A stretch of 64,000 bases of DNA. It comes from Modestobacter marinus (GTDB lineage Bacteria > Actinomycetota > Actinomycetes > Mycobacteriales > Geodermatophilaceae). Location: positions 2,294,001 through 2,358,000 of the forward strand of contig NZ_JAAMPA010000001.1 of the NCBI RefSeq assembly GCF_011758655.1, in the 5' to 3' direction. The stretch's first letter is position 1. The number at the start of each line of letters is the position of its first letter. The position numbers and the translations under genes were made by a program. The notes under the pieces were generated by a model. The model ran no database searches. It saw only the letters and a list, made by a program, of their open reading frames with translations, and was not told the origin of the DNA. This document shows positions 61,861 to 64,000 of the stretch, piece after piece.

Positions 61861-63021
61861 GTGCAGTTGCCACCCCTGGTGGAGCCCGCCACCGACCTGT
61901 CGATCGACGAGGTCCGCCGCTACAGCCGTCACCTGATCATCCCCGACGTCGGGATGGACGGGCAGAAGCGGCTCAAGAACGCCAAGGTGCTGGCCGTCGG
62001 CGCCGGCGGCCTCGGCTCCCCGGTGCTCATGTACCTGGCCGCGGCCGGTGTCGGCACGCTCGGCATCGTCGAGTTCGACACCGTCGACGAGTCGAACCTG
62101 CAGCGCCAGATCATCCACGGGCAGTCCGACGTCGGCCGGTCCAAGGCCGAGAGCGCCCGCGACTCGATCAAGGAGATCAACCCGCTGGTCGACGTGCGGC
62201 TGCACGAGACCCGGCTGGACTCCTCGAACGTCGAGGAGATCTTCAGCCAGTACGACCTGATCGTCGACGGCACCGACAACTTCGCCACCCGCTACCTGGT
62301 GAACGACGCCTGCGTGCTGCTGGACAAGCCCTACGTGTGGGGCTCGATCTACCGGTTCGACGGCCAGGTCTCGGTCTTCTGGAACGAGCACGGGCCCAAC
62401 TACCGCGACCTCTACCCGGTGCCGCCGCCGCCCGGGATGGTCCCCTCCTGCGCCGAGGGCGGTGTCCTGGGCGTGCTCTGCGCGACCATCGGCGCCATCC
62501 AGGCCACGGAGGCGGTCAAGCTCATCACCGGCATCGGCGAGACGCTGCTCGGCCGGCTGATGGTCTACGACGCCCTGGAGATGACCTTCCGCGAGATCAA
62601 GGTCCGCAAGGACCCGGAGGGCGAGCCGATCACCGGCCTCATCGACTACGAGGCGTTCTGCGGTGTCGTGTCCGAGGAGGCCCAGGAGGCCGCCGCGGGT
62701 TCGACGATCACCGTCGACGAGCTCAAGGACATGATGGACGCCGGCAAGGACTTCGAGCTGATCGACGTCCGGGAGCCCAACGAGTACGAGATCGTCTCCA
62801 TCCCGGGCGCGAAGCTGATCCCCAAGGACGAGATCCTGTCCGGCCGGGCGCTGGCGCAGCTGCCGCAGGACAAGCCGATCGTGCTGCACTGCAAGACCGG
62901 CGTCCGTTCCGCCGAGGCGCTCGCCGCGGTCAAGAACGCCGGCTTCAAGGACGCCGTGCACGTGCAGGGCGGCGTGACGGCGTGGGCGACCCGGATCGAC
63001 AAGGCGCTCCCCACCTACTGA
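61861..63021 (+). CDS. moeZ: Adenylyltransferase/sulfurtransferase MoeZ
   Basis: 386 aa from GTG 61861 with GAGGAGCG upstream. The E1-like domain (residues 1-265) has RYSRHLIIPDVGMDGQKRLKNAKVL, VGAGGLGSPVLMYLAAAGVG and DGTDNFATRYLVNDAC, and the Cys in VPSCAEGGVLG. The rhodanese domain (about 285-386) has the active Cys in LHCKTGVRSAEAL. MoeZ activates the C-terminal glycine of sulfur-carrier proteins (MoaD, CysO, ThiS) and passes sulfur to them. The zinc CxxC pairs of MoeB are absent, as expected in MoeZ. Confidence 0.96.
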   Translation: MQLPPLVEPATDLSIDEVRRYSRHLIIPDVGMDGQKRLKNAKVLAVGAGGLGSPVLMYLAAAGVGTLGIVEFDTVDESNLQRQIIHGQSDVGRSKAESARDSIKEINPLVDVRLHETRLDSSNVEEIFSQYDLIVDGTDNFATRYLVNDACVLLDKPYVWGSIYRFDGQVSVFWNEHGPNYRDLYPVPPPPGMVPSCAEGGVLGVLCATIGAIQATEAVKLITGIGETLLGRLMVYDALEMTFREIKVRKDPEGEPITGLIDYEAFCGVVSEEAQEAAAGSTITVDELKDMMDAGKDFELIDVREPNEYEIVSIPGAKLIPKDEILSGRALAQLPQDKPIVLHCKTGVRSAEALAAVKNAGFKDAVHVQGGVTAWATRIDKALPTY

Positions 63022-63023
63022 AA

Positions 63024-63080
63024 GGACCCCTTCGCCCCCCGACCCACGCTCCGCGCGGGTCGGGACCCTGCGAAGGGGCC
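63024..63080 (+). repeat. Nested hairpin element, copy C (3' of moeZ)
   Basis: Outer arms 63025-63035 and 63070-63080 (one A-C mismatch, as in copy B) and inner arms 63038-63045 and 63057-63064 pair. It starts three bases after the moeZ stop. The GTTCCAGCACG tail is missing and a second hairpin follows instead. Confidence 0.75.
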
Positions 63081-63083
63081 GGA

Positions 63084-63120
63084 CAGAGGCCCCCACTCCG
63101 TGCCGGAGTGGGGGCCTCTG
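63084..63120 (+). terminator. Second hairpin after moeZ
   Basis: Perfect 17-base arms 63084-63100 and 63104-63120 with a three-base loop, followed by CGTTCT. It looks like an intrinsic terminator and ends only 15 bases before the next start codon. Confidence 0.7.
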
Positions 63121-63135
63121 CGTTCTACTGGGGGC

Positions 63136-63723
63136 ATGCCCGACCCACGCCGTGCCGACCTGCTCATGCGGTACCAGCGCGCCCAGGCGCAGTTCACCGA
63201 CCGGGTGGACGCCGTCGAGCCCGGCGAGTGGGACGCCCCCGCGCTGCCGGAGTGGAGCGTCGTGGACCTGGTCGCCCACCTGACCGGCGAGCAGCTGTGG
63301 GTCCCGCTGCTGCTGGCCGGCGAGTCACCGGACGTCGTCGGCCGCCAGGTCCCGACCGACCCGGCCGAACTGCTGGGCGGGGACCCGCTGTCGGCCTGGG
63401 AGTCCGCGGCCGACGCCGCGCTGACCGCCTGGGCCGCCGACGACGTGCTGTCCCGGACCGTGCAGCTGTCCTCCGGCCCCGCCCCGGCCGGCGACTACCT
63501 GACCGAGATGACCGTCGACCTCACTGTGCACGCCTGGGACCTTGCCCGGGCGGTCGGCGGGGACACCGCCCTGGACCCCGAGCTCGTGGCCGAGGCCTTC
63601 CGGTACGCCGAGGAGCACCTGGGCGAGGACGGCGTGCCGGGGGTGTTCGACGCCCCGGTCGAGGTGCCGCCGGGCGCGGACCTGCAGACCCGTCTGCTGG
63701 CCCGGTTCGGCCGCCGCGCCTGA
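63136..63723 (+). CDS. Maleylpyruvate isomerase N-terminal/DinB-like family protein (TIGR03086 type)
   Basis: 195 aa from ATG 63136. LMRYQRAQAQFTDRVDAVEPGEWDAPALPEWSVVDLVAHLTGEQLW carries the first metal His of the DinB-like fold, and VDLTVHAWDLARAVGG carries the second in the usual V-H-x-W-D-x-A motif. Such proteins include mycothiol-dependent isomerases; most members, like this one, have no known reaction. TCTACT ends six bases before the start, which suggests a leaderless mRNA between the terminator and the gene. Confidence 0.88.
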   Translation: MPDPRRADLLMRYQRAQAQFTDRVDAVEPGEWDAPALPEWSVVDLVAHLTGEQLWVPLLLAGESPDVVGRQVPTDPAELLGGDPLSAWESAADAALTAWAADDVLSRTVQLSSGPAPAGDYLTEMTVDLTVHAWDLARAVGGDTALDPELVAEAFRYAEEHLGEDGVPGVFDAPVEVPPGADLQTRLLARFGRRA

Positions 63724-63835
63724 CCGGCCCCTGCGCCTGACCGACGTCTGTGGACGCCCGGACGTGTGGACACGCGGTCCGGGCGGGACACCTGCCGCCT
63801 AGGCTGCCCGACACAGCCGAGCCGGAGGTCCCACG

Positions 63836-64000
63836 ATGAGCCAGCCACCCCCGGGGCCGCCCCCGCAAGGCCCGGACGGGTCGTCGCCGTCGGACGGCCG
63901 CCCGCCGCAGGGCGGTGGCTGGGGTCAGCCCGGGGGTTGGGGTCAGCAGCCCGGCTGGTCCGGAGGGTGGGGTCAGCAGCCCGGCCGGTCCGGTGGCTGG
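63836..64000 (+). CDS. Gly/Trp/Gln/Pro-rich protein, 5' end only
   Basis: 55 codons are visible to the window edge from ATG 63836, with GGAGGT nine bases upstream. MSQPPPGPPPQGPDGSSPSDG is followed by repeats of about eleven residues around GGWGQQPG. Such N-terminal tails are typical of actinobacterial membrane proteins whose domains (for example DUF4190, RDD or zinc-ribbon) lie further on. The protein itself cannot be named. Confidence 0.7.
   Translation, partial: MSQPPPGPPPQGPDGSSPSDGRPPQGGGWGQPGGWGQQPGWSGGWGQQPGRSGGW

Overview
The window is 64 kb of very G+C-rich (visibly above 70%) actinobacterial chromosome. The genes are tightly packed, often joined by ATGA, GTGA or TGATG overlaps, and use GTG and TTG starts freely. 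The core gene order closely follows the Mycobacterium tuberculosis Rv3206c-Rv3266c neighbourhood (rml genes, fbiAB, whiB2, Rv3259, DUF3499, manB, SIS isomerase, manA, ahcY, mtrAB, lpqB, comF, hpf, secA1, Rv3235, then Rv3212, rhlE, Rv3210c, DUF3107, TetR, DUF3152, moeZ). The Mycobacterium order is from memory. Protein sequences and accessory genes suggest a member of the Geodermatophilaceae (Blastococcus, Geodermatophilus or Modestobacter). That family assignment is inference. No rRNA, tRNA, CRISPR array, transposase or prophage gene was seen.

Layout. Bases 1-1063: 5' part of an AftB-like GT-C glycosyltransferase. 1186-4692: dTDP-L-rhamnose genes rmlA, rmlB, rmlD and rmlC. 4741-6770: coenzyme F420 genes cofE/fbiB and cofD/fbiA. 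7071-11228: WhiB2, a hypothetical protein, a Wzz-like membrane protein, a Rv3259-type protein and a DprE2-like reductase. 11370-15788: DUF3499, phosphomannomutase, Trm112-like protein, SIS isomerase and manA. 16001-28057: ahcY, mtrA-mtrB-lpqB, comF, hpf, GNAT and F420-type oxidoreductase genes, and secA.

28149-41193 is the more accessory part. It holds a Rv3235-family protein, a LysM membrane protein with tandem repeats, a coiled-coil hypothetical, an excisionase-like HTH protein, an orphan SAF/CpaB plus CpaE-like ATPase pair, a WS/DGAT acyltransferase with an altered active site, DUF6912, a large FHA-FtsK/EssC-type ATPase divergent from one WXG100 protein, a 27-bp tandem array, and an HTTM-type membrane protein with its partner. 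41299-51848 holds mixed metabolic, repair and regulatory genes (MaoC, NUDIX, DUF6758, PH, PHP, RecB-like, VOC, LysE/LysG, DUF2236, hydrolases, WYL regulator). 51864-64000 holds a PQQ-propeller protein, DEAD-box helicase, ferritin-like protein, DUF3107, TetR, hydrolase, DUF3152 peptidase-like protein, an ABC exporter, moeZ, a DinB-like protein and the start of a Gly/Trp/Gln/Pro-rich protein.

The main themes are cell-envelope construction (rhamnose and mannose donors, arabinan-type enzymes, MtrAB-LpqB, SecA, a type VII-like ATPase) and F420 metabolism. Two non-coding patterns stand out. First, four nested hairpin elements with variable but compensating outer stems lie 3-6 nt after a stop codon and in the gene's orientation; one forms the N-terminal codons of the next gene. 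Second, many genes have a TANNNT-like hexamer ending 6-7 nt before the start codon, which predicts leaderless mRNAs; two of these hexamers point at tiny upstream ORFs that end in GTGA overlaps.
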